DNA of 64,000 nucleotides, from NCBI RefSeq assembly GCF_019703325.1, contig NZ_AP024819.1:558001-622000 (forward strand), read 5' to 3'. Below are positions 38,582-48,323 of the stretch, piece after piece (the first letter of the stretch is position 1; the number at the start of each line of letters is the position of its first letter). The translations under genes were made by a program, and so were the position numbers. The notes beneath the pieces were generated by a model. It made no database searches and was not told the DNA's origin. It was given only the letters and a program-made list of their open reading frames with translations. The stretch is from Helicobacter sp. NHP19-012. Its GTDB lineage: Bacteria > Campylobacterota > Campylobacteria > Campylobacterales > Helicobacteraceae.

Positions 38582-39306
38582 CGGGCTCTACCCACTTTCA
38601 CCATTTTATTGCGTAGCTCAGCTAAAGTGCCTTGCAAGGGGATTTGTTTAGGGCAGGTGTCGTGGCAACCAATGAGGCTCATGCATCCAAAAACCCCGTC
38701 ATCATCGCCCACTAATTCATAAAAATCGTCATCGCTACGTTCGTCATGCGAGTCGATCAAAAAGCGCATGGCGCGGTTCATCCCCGCCGCCCCAATGAAG
38801 TTTTCGCGCATGAGCTTTGTTCCACAAGCCGCAATGCAACACCCGCATTCAATGCAACGATCGAGCTCAAAGACATTTTGCGCTTCATCGGGATCAATGC
38901 GCTCTTCGGGCTTGGTGATGTCCACTTCCTTTTTATGGTGCGCCCAACTCTCAACTCTTGCGTTCATCCCCGCAAACCACGCGCCCGTATTCACGCTCAA
39001 ATCCTTAATCAAGGGAAAAGAGGGCATGGGCATGAGTGTGATGACATTTTCGCTAAAGCTCGAGGTTAAGGTTTTGCACGCCAAACGGGGTCTCCCATTA
39101 ACCATCATCGCACAGCTGCCACAAATGCCCGCCCGACACACAAAGTCAAAGCTAAGGTCCGGATCTAGCTGTTCTCTAATCATCCCTAGGGCAATGAAGA
39201 GCGTCATTGAGGGGATTTCCTCTAGCTGATAATCCTTAAAGTGGGGTTTAGACACCGCACTTTGGGGGTCAAATTTTAAGGTACGGATGGTGATCTGGCG
39301 TCCCAT
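38578..39306 (-). CDS. frdB: Fumarate reductase iron-sulfur subunit
   Basis: Electron-transfer subunit of quinol:fumarate reductase. The [2Fe-2S] ligands lie in [15 protein letters not shown], the [4Fe-4S] ligands in [12 protein letters not shown], and the [3Fe-4S] ligands in [13 protein letters not shown]. It has 242 residues. The ATG directly abuts the restored stop of frdA (TAAATG). Confidence 0.96.
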   Translation of the reverse strand: MGRQITIRTLKFDPQSAVSKPHFKDYQLEEIPSMTLFIALGMIREQLDPDLSFDFVCRAGICGSCAMMVNGRPRLACKTLTSSFSENVITLMPMPSFPLIKDLSVNTGAWFAGMNARVESWAHHKKEVDITKPEERIDPDEAQNVFELDRCIECGCCIAACGTKLMRENFIGAAGMNRAMRFLIDSHDERSDDDFYELVGDDDGVFGCMSLIGCHDTCPKQIPLQGTLAELRNKMVKVGRAR

Positions 39307-41369
39307 TTATTCTCCTTTTCTTTGGTCGTCTAGGCGGACATTGCGCGCCTTGTATTTGGGTTGTAAATCAAAGGGCATTAAAGCCTCTTGCAAGGCGTAG
39401 CGATCCCCCCTTGAGCTTGGATGCGTTCTGTGATTTCTTTGATCTCAGCGTCCCTTTGCTCTTTAAGCGGGTGGGGGATAAAGTTACCCTTTGCCCCATA
39501 GCCCCTAAAGTCGGGGCTGAGCTCCATTTTCATGATGTCTAAGGGCTCATACTCTAGGGTGGGCAAGGTTTGGTTAGGATCAGGCCAAGAGGCTAGGGTG
39601 CGGTTTAACCAATTTGCATCATCTCTTTTGGGGTGGTCTAAGCGGGTGTGTGCGCCCCGACTTTCGGTGCGATCTAATGCCCCCTTAGCGATGCAAAGGG
39701 CGATTTTGAGCATTTTTTGGGTGCGGTAAGCGTCCTCAAGCTCGGGGTTGTTATGCGTCTTTTCGTTTTTCACATGGATATGTTTAGAGCGTTTATAAAG
39801 TTCCTCTAACTCATTTACAGCGGCTTCTAGGGAGTGCCCCTCTCTAAACACCCCAACTTTCTCATCCATGATCTCGCGCATGCGCTCCCTGATTTCATAG
39901 ACGCTTTCCTTTCCATCGTTGTGGAGCAACTCTTGGATATGATCGTGGCTTTTTTGGATGAACTGCTCCACAATGTGGGTGCTAATATCTAACTCTGCAC
40001 CCTTACAATACTCAGCGAAGTAATCCCCGATGATCATGCCCGCCACAACCGCCTCGCTCACGGAGTTGCCCCCCAAGCGGTTAAAGCCGTGCAAATCCCA
40101 ACACGCCGCCTCGCCCGCACAAAATAGCCCTTTTAGGTGGCTATGCCCCTTGTAATCGGTGCGTAGCCCCCCCATAGAGTAGTGTTGCATGGGCTTAATA
40201 GGCACCCAACCTTTTTGTTTGGGCGCACCGGGGCCAAAATCCGGCTCATCAGCGGGCATGCCCTTCATGTTTTCTTCGGTCTCTAGGCTGTCATCGGCTG
40301 CGTCAATACCCGCAAAGGTGTGGGCAATGTCGTGCACATCCCGTAGGTTTTTCTCCACATGCGCACGCCCTAAAATCGCAATGTCTAGCCACACATGGTC
40401 TCCATAGGGCGAATTTGCCCCATAGCCCTTTTTAATGTGCTCTAAAATGCGGCGGCTCACCACATCGCGGCTGGCTAGCTCTTTTTTCTCTGGCTCGTAA
40501 GCGGGCATGAAACGCCGCCCGAATTTATCGCGCAAAATCCCCCCATCGCCCCTACACCCTTCTGTCATCAAAATCCCGCTAGGCACTAAAGCAGTGGGGT
40601 GGAATTGCACCGCCTCCATGTTGCCCAGTTTTGCCACGCCCGTTTCTAAAGCGGTCGCAATGCCCACTCCATCGCAGATCACGGCGTTGGTGGTGTGCTT
40701 ATACACCCGCCCATAGCCGCCTGTGGCTAAAAGTGTGCCCTTAGACACATAACCCACGAGCTCGCCGGTGATCAAGTCGCGCACCACCGCTCCGTAGCAC
40801 TTGCCCCCGTGGTGGATCAAGGCGATCATCTCTTTGCGATCCTCAATTTTCACCTTATGGTGCAGGGCTTCGTTGGCCACGGCGTAAAGCATGGTGTGCC
40901 CGGTCGCGTCCGCAGTAAAGCAGGTGCGCCATTTTTTTGTCCCCCCAAAGTCGCGGCTTTGGATATAGCCGTGCCGATCCTCTCGCTCGGTGATCGTCAC
41001 ATGCTCGCCATTGATCACTGCGGGGCGATCGCCCTTTTTAATGCGCGTCCAAGGCACACCCCAGCTAGCTAATTCTCTAATCGCCTTGGGGGCGGTGGTG
41101 ACAAACATTCTAGCCACTTGCTGATCGCAACCCCAGTCGCTCCCTTTCACTGTGTCCAAAAAGTGCAAATCCTCGTTATCGCCCTCGCTCATTTTGGCGT
41201 TGCCAAGGCTGGCTTGCATGCCCCCTTGGGCGGCTGCTGAGTGGCTGCGCCTAACAGGCACTAAGGAGAGCACGATCACATCTAAGCCCACTTGGCGGCA
41301 CGCAATGCTAGCGCGCAGTCCCGCCAACCCTCCGCCCACAACCAACGCATCGCAATAAACTACTTTCAT
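39307..41369 (-). CDS. frdA: Fumarate reductase flavoprotein subunit, interrupted by a frameshift near the C-terminus
   Basis: Catalytic FAD subunit reducing fumarate to succinate, central to anaerobic respiration in Helicobacter. The FAD motif [10 protein letters not shown] is near the N-terminus, [11 protein letters not shown] carries the flavin-linking His, and the catalytic region has the [12 protein letters not shown] block. The frame is open for 663 residues to ERIQAQGG and then ends in a false tail at 39378. Adding one G to the run of six at 39405-39410 gives [24 protein letters not shown], which matches the conserved C-terminal sequence, and the frame then ends at TAA 39307, beside frdB. 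The restored protein has about 687 residues. Confidence 0.92.
39405..39410 (-). other. Frameshift site in frdA: six-base G/C run
   Basis: C6 on the plus strand (G6 on the coding strand). Seven G, or four, would connect the two frames. This is the second such site in the window and the same type of run as in pheT. Confidence 0.85.
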
Positions 41370-41378
41370 TTTTGTCCT

Positions 41379-42143
41379 TTAGTCTTTATGGAGTTGTTCG
41401 TCCGCTTGCACGGCTTGTTGCATGCTAGCAATCTCGCCCTTTTGCATGATCCCGTGTTTGACATAAGAGCCATAGGTGAGCAGCCCTAGCACGATAAAAA
41501 ACACACTCATGCCCCATTTGATTTTGCGTAATTGATCGATCCCTAAGTCTTTAAACCAACCCCATTTAATGGCGAGGCGGTAAAGCCCGATCGAGCCGTG
41601 CAGCTCTACAGCAATTAATAAGAAAATATAAAGTAACCAAAAATGCTGGCTCACAAAGCGGTAAGAAGAGGTGTGCGGACCGATGCTATGCGGGGCGGTG
41701 AGCATCACAAATAGGTGGACACTGGCTAAAAAGAACATCGCAAAGCCCGTCCCCACTTGCACCATCCATAGGCTCGTATCGCCGTGTTTCATTAGATACT
41801 TATGGGTTTGGAAAATTTTATACTGCCTGTAATTGATGGGGAACTTGCGCAAAGCTAAAAAGGCGTGGGCGACTAGGATGATGATCACCGCTGCCGCCAC
41901 CGCACTTACAATCGCCGGCTCGCCTGCTTTGATAAACAGACTTCCCTCAAAGAATTTTGTCACCGCAAGCATGGCTTTATCGCTGATTAAAATACTACTG
42001 ACTAGAAACATGTGCGCAATCATAAACAAGGCTAGAATGAGCCCTGTCGCGCTTTGCAAAAAGTCGAGCTTGGCATACATCCCGCTTTTTTTGCGCTCCG
42101 CCCCCACGCCATAATAACCCTCAATGATTTCCTCTTGTTGCAT
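41379..42143 (-). CDS. frdC: Fumarate reductase cytochrome b subunit
   Basis: Di-haem membrane anchor of the Wolinella/Helicobacter-type quinol:fumarate reductase. The 254-residue protein has five membrane helices with conserved His residues as haem ligands in IAHMFLVSSIL, VAHAFLALRKFP, SVHLFVMLTAP and AVELHGSIGLYRL. AGGAGTGTTGC precedes the ATG. It is first in the operon frdC-frdA-frdB. Confidence 0.95.
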   Translation of the reverse strand: MQQEEIIEGYYGVGAERKKSGMYAKLDFLQSATGLILALFMIAHMFLVSSILISDKAMLAVTKFFEGSLFIKAGEPAIVSAVAAAVIIILVAHAFLALRKFPINYRQYKIFQTHKYLMKHGDTSLWMVQVGTGFAMFFLASVHLFVMLTAPHSIGPHTSSYRFVSQHFWLLYIFLLIAVELHGSIGLYRLAIKWGWFKDLGIDQLRKIKWGMSVFFIVLGLLTYGSYVKHGIMQKGEIASMQQAVQADEQLHKD

Positions 42144-42252
42144 GCAACACTCCTAAGATGATTACGATTGAAAAATGATAGCAAAATTATGGTAACTTTT
42201 TAGCGATTTTTGCCATGTTTTGCTAAGATATAGCAAATTTTGGGAGTACATC
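42144..42252. promoter_or_regulatory. Divergent promoter region between frdC (-) and tpiA (+)
   Basis: A minus-strand TATCAT (about 42174-42179) lies some 30 bases before the frdC ATG and is its best -10 box. On the plus side, TAAGAT (about 42223-42228) lies about 25 bases before the tpiA GTG. Both are only approximate matches in an AT-rich gap. Confidence 0.4.
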
Positions 42253-42966
42253 GTGAAATTTATCTTGGCTAATTTTAAATCCTATGCGCTTGATTTATTG
42301 CCCTATTTGGAGCGTTTAAAGAAAAATCTACCTCAAGAATTAGCCCCTTTCATCACGCTTTTTCCCTCTTTAAGTGCCCTTGGAGCGGGCAAAATCTCTT
42401 GTGTGGCTTTGGGCGCACAAAACGCCTATCCTGCTCTTGAGGGGGCTTTCACGGGCGAAGTTACTTTGCACGCCCTGCAAGAGTGGGGGATTAGCTCACT
42501 TTTAATTGGGCATAGCGAGAGGCGTTTGTTGCTGGGCGAAACGCCTAGCTTTTGTTTAGAAAAGTTTCATTTCTTTAGAGAACAGGGTTTTCAAATTGTC
42601 TTTTGCATTGGCGAATCGCTGGATACAAGAAATTTAGGACAAAAGGCGACTTTGGATTACCTTTCAACACAACTTGAGGGGATCGACTTGGAGTATCCTA
42701 AGCTCATTGTCGCCTATGAGCCGATTTGGGCGATTGGCACGGGGGTGAGTGCACGAGATAGCGACATTGCTAGCACCATAGGCGGGCTAAAACAAGCCCT
42801 AAAGTCCCGTGTGCGTGTAGTCTATGGGGGGAGCGTGCAAGCAAGCAATGCTGAGGCTATTTTAAGCCTACCAGAAGTGGATGGTGTGCTCATTGGCAAG
42901 GCGTGCCTAGACCCTCAAGTGTTATTGGATATTATTAAAATCAGCAGTACAAAGGAGTTTGCATGA
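42253..42966 (+). CDS. tpiA: Triosephosphate isomerase
   Basis: Interconverts glyceraldehyde-3-phosphate and dihydroxyacetone phosphate. Substrate Lys in FILANFKSY, catalytic His in IGHSERR, catalytic Glu in VAYEPIWAIGTG. I start it at the GTG at 42253, six bases after GGGAG, giving 237 residues, the short form usual for Helicobacter; the frame is open 33 bases further upstream without a ribosome site. It overlaps lpxD by four bases (ATGA). Confidence 0.94.
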   Translation: MKFILANFKSYALDLLPYLERLKKNLPQELAPFITLFPSLSALGAGKISCVALGAQNAYPALEGAFTGEVTLHALQEWGISSLLIGHSERRLLLGETPSFCLEKFHFFREQGFQIVFCIGESLDTRNLGQKATLDYLSTQLEGIDLEYPKLIVAYEPIWAIGTGVSARDSDIASTIGGLKQALKSRVRVVYGGSVQASNAEAILSLPEVDGVLIGKACLDPQVLLDIIKISSTKEFA

Positions 42967-43979
42967 CTTTCAACACTTTAAAAGAAATCTACTCCATCGA
43001 AGCCACCCTGCCCCCAAATTTTAAGGATTTTGAGATTGTCGGGGTTGCCCCCCTAGAGCTAGCCACTCCCAATCACTTAAGCTATGTGGATCAAAAATCC
43101 TATGTCAAAAAACTCAAAGACACCAAAGCTGGGGGGGTGCTCATCCGTGCCGAATATGCAAGCAAGGTCCCAAGTGCGAGCCAAGCCATCATCACACAAA
43201 ACCCCCATTTAGCCTTTGCTAAAATCTCGCACGCCTTTAAGGTGGATATGTTCAAAACCCCCAGCACCAAAACCCCCCCCAATTTGGGCGCAAATGTAAC
43301 GCTCATGCCCCATGTCGTGGTGGGCGAAGGGGTTGAGATTGGAGACAACACGATTATTATGGCAAATGTGGTTTTAGGAGACGGGGTGAAAATTGGCAAG
43401 AATTGCAAGATTTACCCCAATGTTACCATTTATCAAAACACGCAAATTGGCAATGAAGTGATCATCCACGCCAACAGCGTGATCGGCAGCGATGGCTTTG
43501 GCTACGCGCATACCGAGCTAGGCGCACACATCAAGATTGAGCACACGGGCATTGTGCAGATCGACGACTTCGTGGAAATTGGGGCAAACACCACGATCGA
43601 CCGCGCTGTTTTTGGCACAACCCATATTAAACAAGGCGTGAAAATCGATAATTTGGTGCAAGTGGGGCATAATTGCGTGCTGGGCGAGCATTCGATCATC
43701 GTGTCTCAAGTGGGGCTTTCAGGTTCGACCACTATGGGGCGCAATGTGGTTTTGGGCGGACAGGTGGGCACAGGGGGGCATATGCACATCGGGGAATTTA
43801 CCCAAATTGGGGGCAAGGGGGCGGTGGGCAAAGACTTACCCCCGCACACCAACTACGCAGGGGCAATTCCGGCAATGGAGATCCACGAGTGGCACCACTT
43901 CCTAGCCACGCTTAGGCGTTTTGCCAAAAAGCAAAAGCCGAGTTTGATTGACAAAGCGAAAGGGTTGTGGAAACGCTAA
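42963..43979 (+). CDS. lpxD: UDP-3-O-acylglucosamine N-acyltransferase
   Basis: Adds the N-linked acyl chain in lipid A synthesis. After an N-terminal uridine-binding domain (1-100) comes a left-handed beta helix of hexapeptide repeats (VVVGEGVEIGDN to IGGKGAVGK), with catalytic His in VQVGHNCVLG. It has 338 residues. In H. pylori I recall fabI between tpiA and lpxD; here the two overlap directly. The stop overlaps the kgtP start. Confidence 0.94.
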   Translation: MTFNTLKEIYSIEATLPPNFKDFEIVGVAPLELATPNHLSYVDQKSYVKKLKDTKAGGVLIRAEYASKVPSASQAIITQNPHLAFAKISHAFKVDMFKTPSTKTPPNLGANVTLMPHVVVGEGVEIGDNTIIMANVVLGDGVKIGKNCKIYPNVTIYQNTQIGNEVIIHANSVIGSDGFGYAHTELGAHIKIEHTGIVQIDDFVEIGANTTIDRAVFGTTHIKQGVKIDNLVQVGHNCVLGEHSIIVSQVGLSGSTTMGRNVVLGGQVGTGGHMHIGEFTQIGGKGAVGKDLPPHTNYAGAIPAMEIHEWHHFLATLRRFAKKQKPSLIDKAKGLWKR

Positions 43980-45226
43980 TGACACAGAGTAAGAAAATCC
44001 GCTCAGTCATCGCAGCGGCAAGCGGCAACTTGGTAGAATGGTTTGACTTTTATATCTATGCCTTTAGCGCAACCTACTTCGCCCACTCTTTTAGCGAGTC
44101 GAACAACCTCATCATCCAACAAATCCAAGTTTTTGGGATTTTTGCAGTGGGCTTTTTCATGCGCCCCTTGGGCTCGTGGATTTTTGGCTCTCTAGCCGAT
44201 AAAGTCGGGCGCAAAAAGTCCATGATCATGTCCGTGGTTTTGATGTCCATTGGCTCTTTTATGATCGCCGCCCTGCCGACTAAGGATAGTGTGGGGGATT
44301 TGGCGATCTTATTTTTACTGCTGGCGCGCATGGTGCAGGGGCTTAGCGTGGGCGGGGAGTATGGCATTGTGGCGACTTATTTGTCTGAGCTTAGTTCTAA
44401 GGGCAATCGGGGCTTTTACAGCTCCTTTCAATACAGCACCTTAATCGGGGGGCAGTTTTTAGCGGTGGCGAGCATTGGCGTCTTGATGATGTTCTTTAGT
44501 CTAGCGCAGGTGAGTGCCTTTGCGTGGCGGATTTTATTTGTGCTGGGTGGGTTACTCGCTTTGGGCTCTTTAGTAGCGCGGCGTTTAATGGATGAGAGCT
44601 CGAGCGAGTTAGAAGAGCATCAAGATCGGGGGACTTTAAAGGCACTCTTACCCCACTTTAAGACTTGTTTTATTGTGTTTGTCATCAGCGCAAGCGGGTC
44701 GCTCGCCTTTTACACGATCACCACCTACGCCAAAACCTACCTAGAAAATGCCGGCATGGCTAAACCTGTGGTGAATGATGTCTTTGTTTTTGGGCTTTTA
44801 ATCCTCATGCTCATCCAGCCGCTCTTTGGCTACATTGGCGATAAAATCAGCCACAGACGGGCGGTCATCACCTTTTCAATCTTGGCGTTCTTTGGCATCG
44901 CTCCGCTCTTTAGGGTCATGTCTATGTACGCCCACAACACCACGATCGCCTTTTTAGCCGTGCTCGCTCTCTTTTTAATCCTCAGTTTCTACACTTCGGT
45001 ATCTGGGATCTTTAAAGCCTCGCTCTTCCCTGAGCATGTGCGTGCGCTTGGCACGGGCTTTAGCTTTGCGCTAGGCAATGCGATCTTTGGGGGCTCTACT
45101 CCCTACATTGCTCTGCAATTCAAGCACTACCACATAGAAAACGGCTTTTTTGTCTATGTTGCCGTGATGATGGCGTGCATGTTTGCCGCCGCCATGTGTT
45201 TGCCTAAAAAACCCATTTTGGACTGA
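43979..45226 (+). CDS. kgtP: Alpha-ketoglutarate permease (MFS, MHS family)
   Basis: Proton symporter of the metabolite:H+ subfamily with twelve membrane segments in 415 residues. The start region with SGNLVEWFDFYIY, the loop GSLADKVGRKKSM, and GLSVGGEYGIVATYLSEL closely follow E. coli KgtP. I prefer the ATG at 43979, which overlaps the lpxD stop (TAATG), to a GTG 12 bases upstream that sits too close to AAAGGG. The exact substrate could be another dicarboxylate. Confidence 0.85.
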   Translation: MTQSKKIRSVIAAASGNLVEWFDFYIYAFSATYFAHSFSESNNLIIQQIQVFGIFAVGFFMRPLGSWIFGSLADKVGRKKSMIMSVVLMSIGSFMIAALPTKDSVGDLAILFLLLARMVQGLSVGGEYGIVATYLSELSSKGNRGFYSSFQYSTLIGGQFLAVASIGVLMMFFSLAQVSAFAWRILFVLGGLLALGSLVARRLMDESSSELEEHQDRGTLKALLPHFKTCFIVFVISASGSLAFYTITTYAKTYLENAGMAKPVVNDVFVFGLLILMLIQPLFGYIGDKISHRRAVITFSILAFFGIAPLFRVMSMYAHNTTIAFLAVLALFLILSFYTSVSGIFKASLFPEHVRALGTGFSFALGNAIFGGSTPYIALQFKHYHIENGFFVYVAVMMACMFAAAMCLPKKPILD

Positions 45227-45238
45227 TTAAGGGTTTTT

Positions 45239-46798
45239 TTGCAACGCTTTTTGTGCATTTGTCTGCTTGTATGCCCGCTGTTTTTCAGCGGGTGTCTTGC
45301 CACCATTGCCAAAAAACGCCCCGATCACATCCACCTTTTAGAAAGCTACCAACCCCTAAAAACCCCCCTAGGGCAGGTGTACGCCCAAACCTTGAACCAA
45401 AATCCTAAGCAGAGTTTGGGCTTCATTTTGCAAGATGGGGACAGAGCCTTGTTACAACGCATCGCCTTAATCCGCCTAGCCACGCACAACATAGACATAC
45501 AGACCTACCTTTACAAGAACGACATTTCTTCACGGGTGATGATGTCGGAGCTTTACAAGGCGGCCAATCGGGGGGTGAAGGTGCGCCTTTTGATTGATGA
45601 CAATGGGCTAGATTCGGACATGTCCGACATCATCATGCTAAACACCCACCCCAATATTGATGTCAAAATCTTTAACCCCTATCGTGTCCGCAATAAGGGA
45701 CTACGCTATTTAGAAATGATGGCGTGCTACGACCGCATTAAAAAGCGCATGCACAATAAAATTTTCATTGTGGATAATGTAGCTCTAGTGATTGGGGGGC
45801 GCAACATCGCCGATGTCTACTTTGACAACGACCTAGAAGAAAACTTTTTAGACACGGACGCGCTCTTTTTGGGGGCGGTGAGCCTAAAAGCCAAGCAGAG
45901 TTTTTTAGAATATTGGAACTTTAAAGGCGCGATCCCGGCTAATTTACTGCCTAGCCACAGAAAACTAAAGAAATACGCCAAAACCTACGCCAAGAGCCTC
46001 TCTAAACTCTTACTAAACGATCAGAGCACCTATGACAAGGAAGTACAAGCCTTCATCCAAAAGTTCATCAATAAACGAAACAAGGGCTACCTAGGGCGGG
46101 CTTACTTTGTTGCCGATCGCCCTGAAAAAATCTACGCCCTAAACCCTAAATCCCCCATCAACCACGCCCTGCAAGAGATTTTAAAGCACACCACAAACAG
46201 CCTCTACATTGCCTCGTCTTATTTAATCCCCGGCCCCGCCCTGCTTAAAACCTTTAAACAGAAACTAAGCGAGGGACTAGAGCTTAGCATTTTAACCAAC
46301 TCGCTCGCCTCCACAGATGCAATTGTGGTTTATGGGGCGTGGGAGAGATACGCCAAAAAGTTAGTCAAGGCAGGGGCTAATGTCTACGAAACCAAGAGCG
46401 AACTCTCCCGCTACATTAAATACACCCGTAAGGGGGGGGTGCACTTTAAAATCAAGGGTCGGCTTAAAAACTCTCTGCACAGCAAGATTTTAATCTTTGA
46501 TAGCCAACTGACTTGGATTGGCAGTTTCAACTTAGACGCACGCTCGGCGCAAATCAACACTGAGTCGGTCGTGGTCTTTGATAACCCCGCCTTTGCCACC
46601 TACTTGCAACGCCGCATGCAAGAGCAAATGCGCGATAGCTGGCACCTGATTTTAGAAAGGCACGCCTTGCACTCTAAATTGATTTGGGAGGGCGTGGAGG
46701 ATGGGCAGGTGGTGCGCCACACCAACCCCCCCGACACCTCCCCCTTTTTGCGCTTCATTAAAAATTGGTCTAAGATTTTGCCCGAAGATGAGCTGTAG
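45239..46798 (+). CDS. Phospholipase D-family lipoprotein (cardiolipin-synthase-like)
   Basis: A 519-residue envelope protein. A signal peptide ends in a lipobox (FFSGC). Two HKD motifs are complete: HNKIFIVDNVALVIGGRN in the first half and HSKILIFDSQLTWIGSFN in the second. This arrangement resembles ClsC-type cardiolipin synthases and a similar H. pylori protein. The start is a TTG at 45239, six bases after AAGGG and 12 bases after kgtP. It is last in a plus-strand run with tpiA, lpxD and kgtP. Substrate is inferred. Confidence 0.85.
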   Translation: MQRFLCICLLVCPLFFSGCLATIAKKRPDHIHLLESYQPLKTPLGQVYAQTLNQNPKQSLGFILQDGDRALLQRIALIRLATHNIDIQTYLYKNDISSRVMMSELYKAANRGVKVRLLIDDNGLDSDMSDIIMLNTHPNIDVKIFNPYRVRNKGLRYLEMMACYDRIKKRMHNKIFIVDNVALVIGGRNIADVYFDNDLEENFLDTDALFLGAVSLKAKQSFLEYWNFKGAIPANLLPSHRKLKKYAKTYAKSLSKLLLNDQSTYDKEVQAFIQKFINKRNKGYLGRAYFVADRPEKIYALNPKSPINHALQEILKHTTNSLYIASSYLIPGPALLKTFKQKLSEGLELSILTNSLASTDAIVVYGAWERYAKKLVKAGANVYETKSELSRYIKYTRKGGVHFKIKGRLKNSLHSKILIFDSQLTWIGSFNLDARSAQINTESVVVFDNPAFATYLQRRMQEQMRDSWHLILERHALHSKLIWEGVEDGQVVRHTNPPDTSPFLRFIKNWSKILPEDEL

Positions 46799-46804
46799 AG
46801 CGCG

Positions 46805-46950
46805 AAATGCTTAAATTCTTGCCAAGACTTTGCCAATATGTCCCCTTTGGTGTGCGTGCGAGGGCGATGGCATTTACCCATTTTGCTAAGCTAGATAGTA
46901 GCCAAGCCCACACTGCCGGTGGCTACCCCTAATACATCTAAACCACCCAC
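46805..46950 (-). pseudogene. Possible remnant of a medium-chain dehydrogenase/quinone oxidoreductase
   Basis: The 157-base gap between the convergent PLD and HAD genes has no intact gene, but translated on the minus strand it yields VGGLDVLGVATGSVGLATI, a stop, then in the next frame LAKWVNAIALARTPKGTYWQ. Joined, this resembles the Rossmann core of zinc-alcohol dehydrogenases and quinone oxidoreductases (usual form: TGSVGLAAIQLAKxxGA.VIA.ARTPEK). A stop and frame changes show it is decayed. The assignment rests on my reading of a short segment only. Confidence 0.4.
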
Positions 46951-46955
46951 TTTGT

Positions 46956-47627
46956 TTAAATTGAGTTTATTTGATTATGCTGGCAAATATAATCTAAATC
47001 TAAGTTGGCGAAGCGACTAATATAGGCTTGTGGCAAGAGAGCTTGTAAGGTGGGGTTGTTGTAGCCTAGAAAGGTGATTTTATTTACCCTTGCACTCTCA
47101 TAGTCACTCTTGCTATCTCCGATCAAGACCATTTCGCTAGGCTTATAGCCATACTTGGTGCAAAGATTTGCTAAGACTTTAGCCTTAGACGGGGGCGCAC
47201 CCTCGATGCTCTTAAAATAGGGCGAAATCCCCAAAAACGCGCAGAGTGCCTGCAACTCAGTGTGCAGAGCCGCCGAGGCGATATGGAAAATATACTTTTC
47301 GTGATTGGCTTTCACAAAGTCCATCACCTCTAAATTTAAATGCTCTTTTGAGAACAAGTCCTTTTCAATGATGTGCCCGAACTCCTCCACTAGGGCGTTG
47401 ATCTTGTCCGCATCTATGGTTTTCTTTAAAATTTGGGTGTAAAAGTGCGCAATTTTATCAAAGCGGCTCACCCCCCCATTAGCGTAATGGTAATCCTCAA
47501 ACGCCTTTAGGGCAGTCTCATCTGCCTTGGTGTGCCGCCTAAACAATTCCTTAAACCCCTCCCCCTTTAAGTGCATGCTATCAAACACCACTCCATCAAA
47601 ATCCCACACCACAACTTTTAGCGCCAT
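46956..47627 (-). CDS. HAD-superfamily hydrolase (phosphoglycolate phosphatase-like)
   Basis: Cytoplasmic phosphatase of 223 residues. Motif I is VWDFDGVVFDS (Asp9, Asp11), motif II IASAALHTE, with Lys in SKAKVL and motif III LIGDSKSDYESA. The helical cap lies after motif I (class I). Family members use phosphoglycolate, sugar phosphates or pyrophosphate; the actual substrate cannot be decided. It ends next to the decayed dehydrogenase segment and lies downstream of uppS in the same direction. Confidence 0.85.
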   Translation of the reverse strand: MALKVVVWDFDGVVFDSMHLKGEGFKELFRRHTKADETALKAFEDYHYANGGVSRFDKIAHFYTQILKKTIDADKINALVEEFGHIIEKDLFSKEHLNLEVMDFVKANHEKYIFHIASAALHTELQALCAFLGISPYFKSIEGAPPSKAKVLANLCTKYGYKPSEMVLIGDSKSDYESARVNKITFLGYNNPTLQALLPQAYISRFANLDLDYICQHNQINSI

Positions 47628-47642
47628 GCTAGCCCCTTTCTG

Positions 47643-48323
47643 CTACACCCTACCAAATTTACGCTGTCTTTGGTTAAACGAAGCAATGATTTTGGCCAAA
47701 TGTGTGGGCGTGAAATCGGGCCAGAGCACCGGGCTAAAGAACAGCTCGGCGTAGCTGGATTGCCACAGCAAGAAATTAGACAAGCGCATCTCCCCACCTG
47801 TGCGAATCAACAAATCCACATCGGGTAACCCCGCCGTATCTAAATGCGCCCCGATGAGCTCTTGCAAATCCCCCTTTAGCCCCAACTCCAGCACCTGCCC
47901 ACATGCCCTAGCGATCTCATCGCGTCCCCCATAGTTCAGGGCCAACACCTGCGTTAGGGCGGTGTGGCTGGCGGTTTCTTGTTCCAAATTTAAAATGGTT
48001 TTTTGCAAAGCGGGGCTGAATTTTTTTAAATTGCCGATCGCCTTGAAGCGGATTTTATGCTCTAAGTAAGTGGGGCGCTCTTGCACGAGGTATTTTTTGA
48101 GCATCCGCATTAAAAAATCCACTTCGCTTTTAGGGCGACTCCAATTCTCAGTAGAAAAAGCGTAAAGCGTGAGATAGGCGATGTGTTCTTTGGCGCACCA
48201 AATGGTGATGTTTCTTAAAGCATTGATTCCTTGCTGGTGTCCGTGCGTTCTAGGCTTGCCCTGCAATCTTGCCCACCGCCCATTGCCATCCATGATGATG
48301 GCCAAATGCGCTAAGTTATTCAT
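47643..48323 (-). CDS. uppS: Undecaprenyl diphosphate synthase
   Basis: Cis-prenyltransferase making the C55 lipid carrier for peptidoglycan and O-antigen. The catalytic Asp lies in AIIMDGNGRWA; later blocks are YAFSTENWSRP and the C-terminal PDVDLLIRTGGEMRLSNFLLWQ. I start it at MNNLAHL (ATG at 48323), since additional upstream residues lie inside dld. This gives 226 residues. It overlaps the dld stop by eight bases. Confidence 0.93.
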   Translation of the reverse strand: MNNLAHLAIIMDGNGRWARLQGKPRTHGHQQGINALRNITIWCAKEHIAYLTLYAFSTENWSRPKSEVDFLMRMLKKYLVQERPTYLEHKIRFKAIGNLKKFSPALQKTILNLEQETASHTALTQVLALNYGGRDEIARACGQVLELGLKGDLQELIGAHLDTAGLPDVDLLIRTGGEMRLSNFLLWQSSYAELFFSPVLWPDFTPTHLAKIIASFNQRQRKFGRV

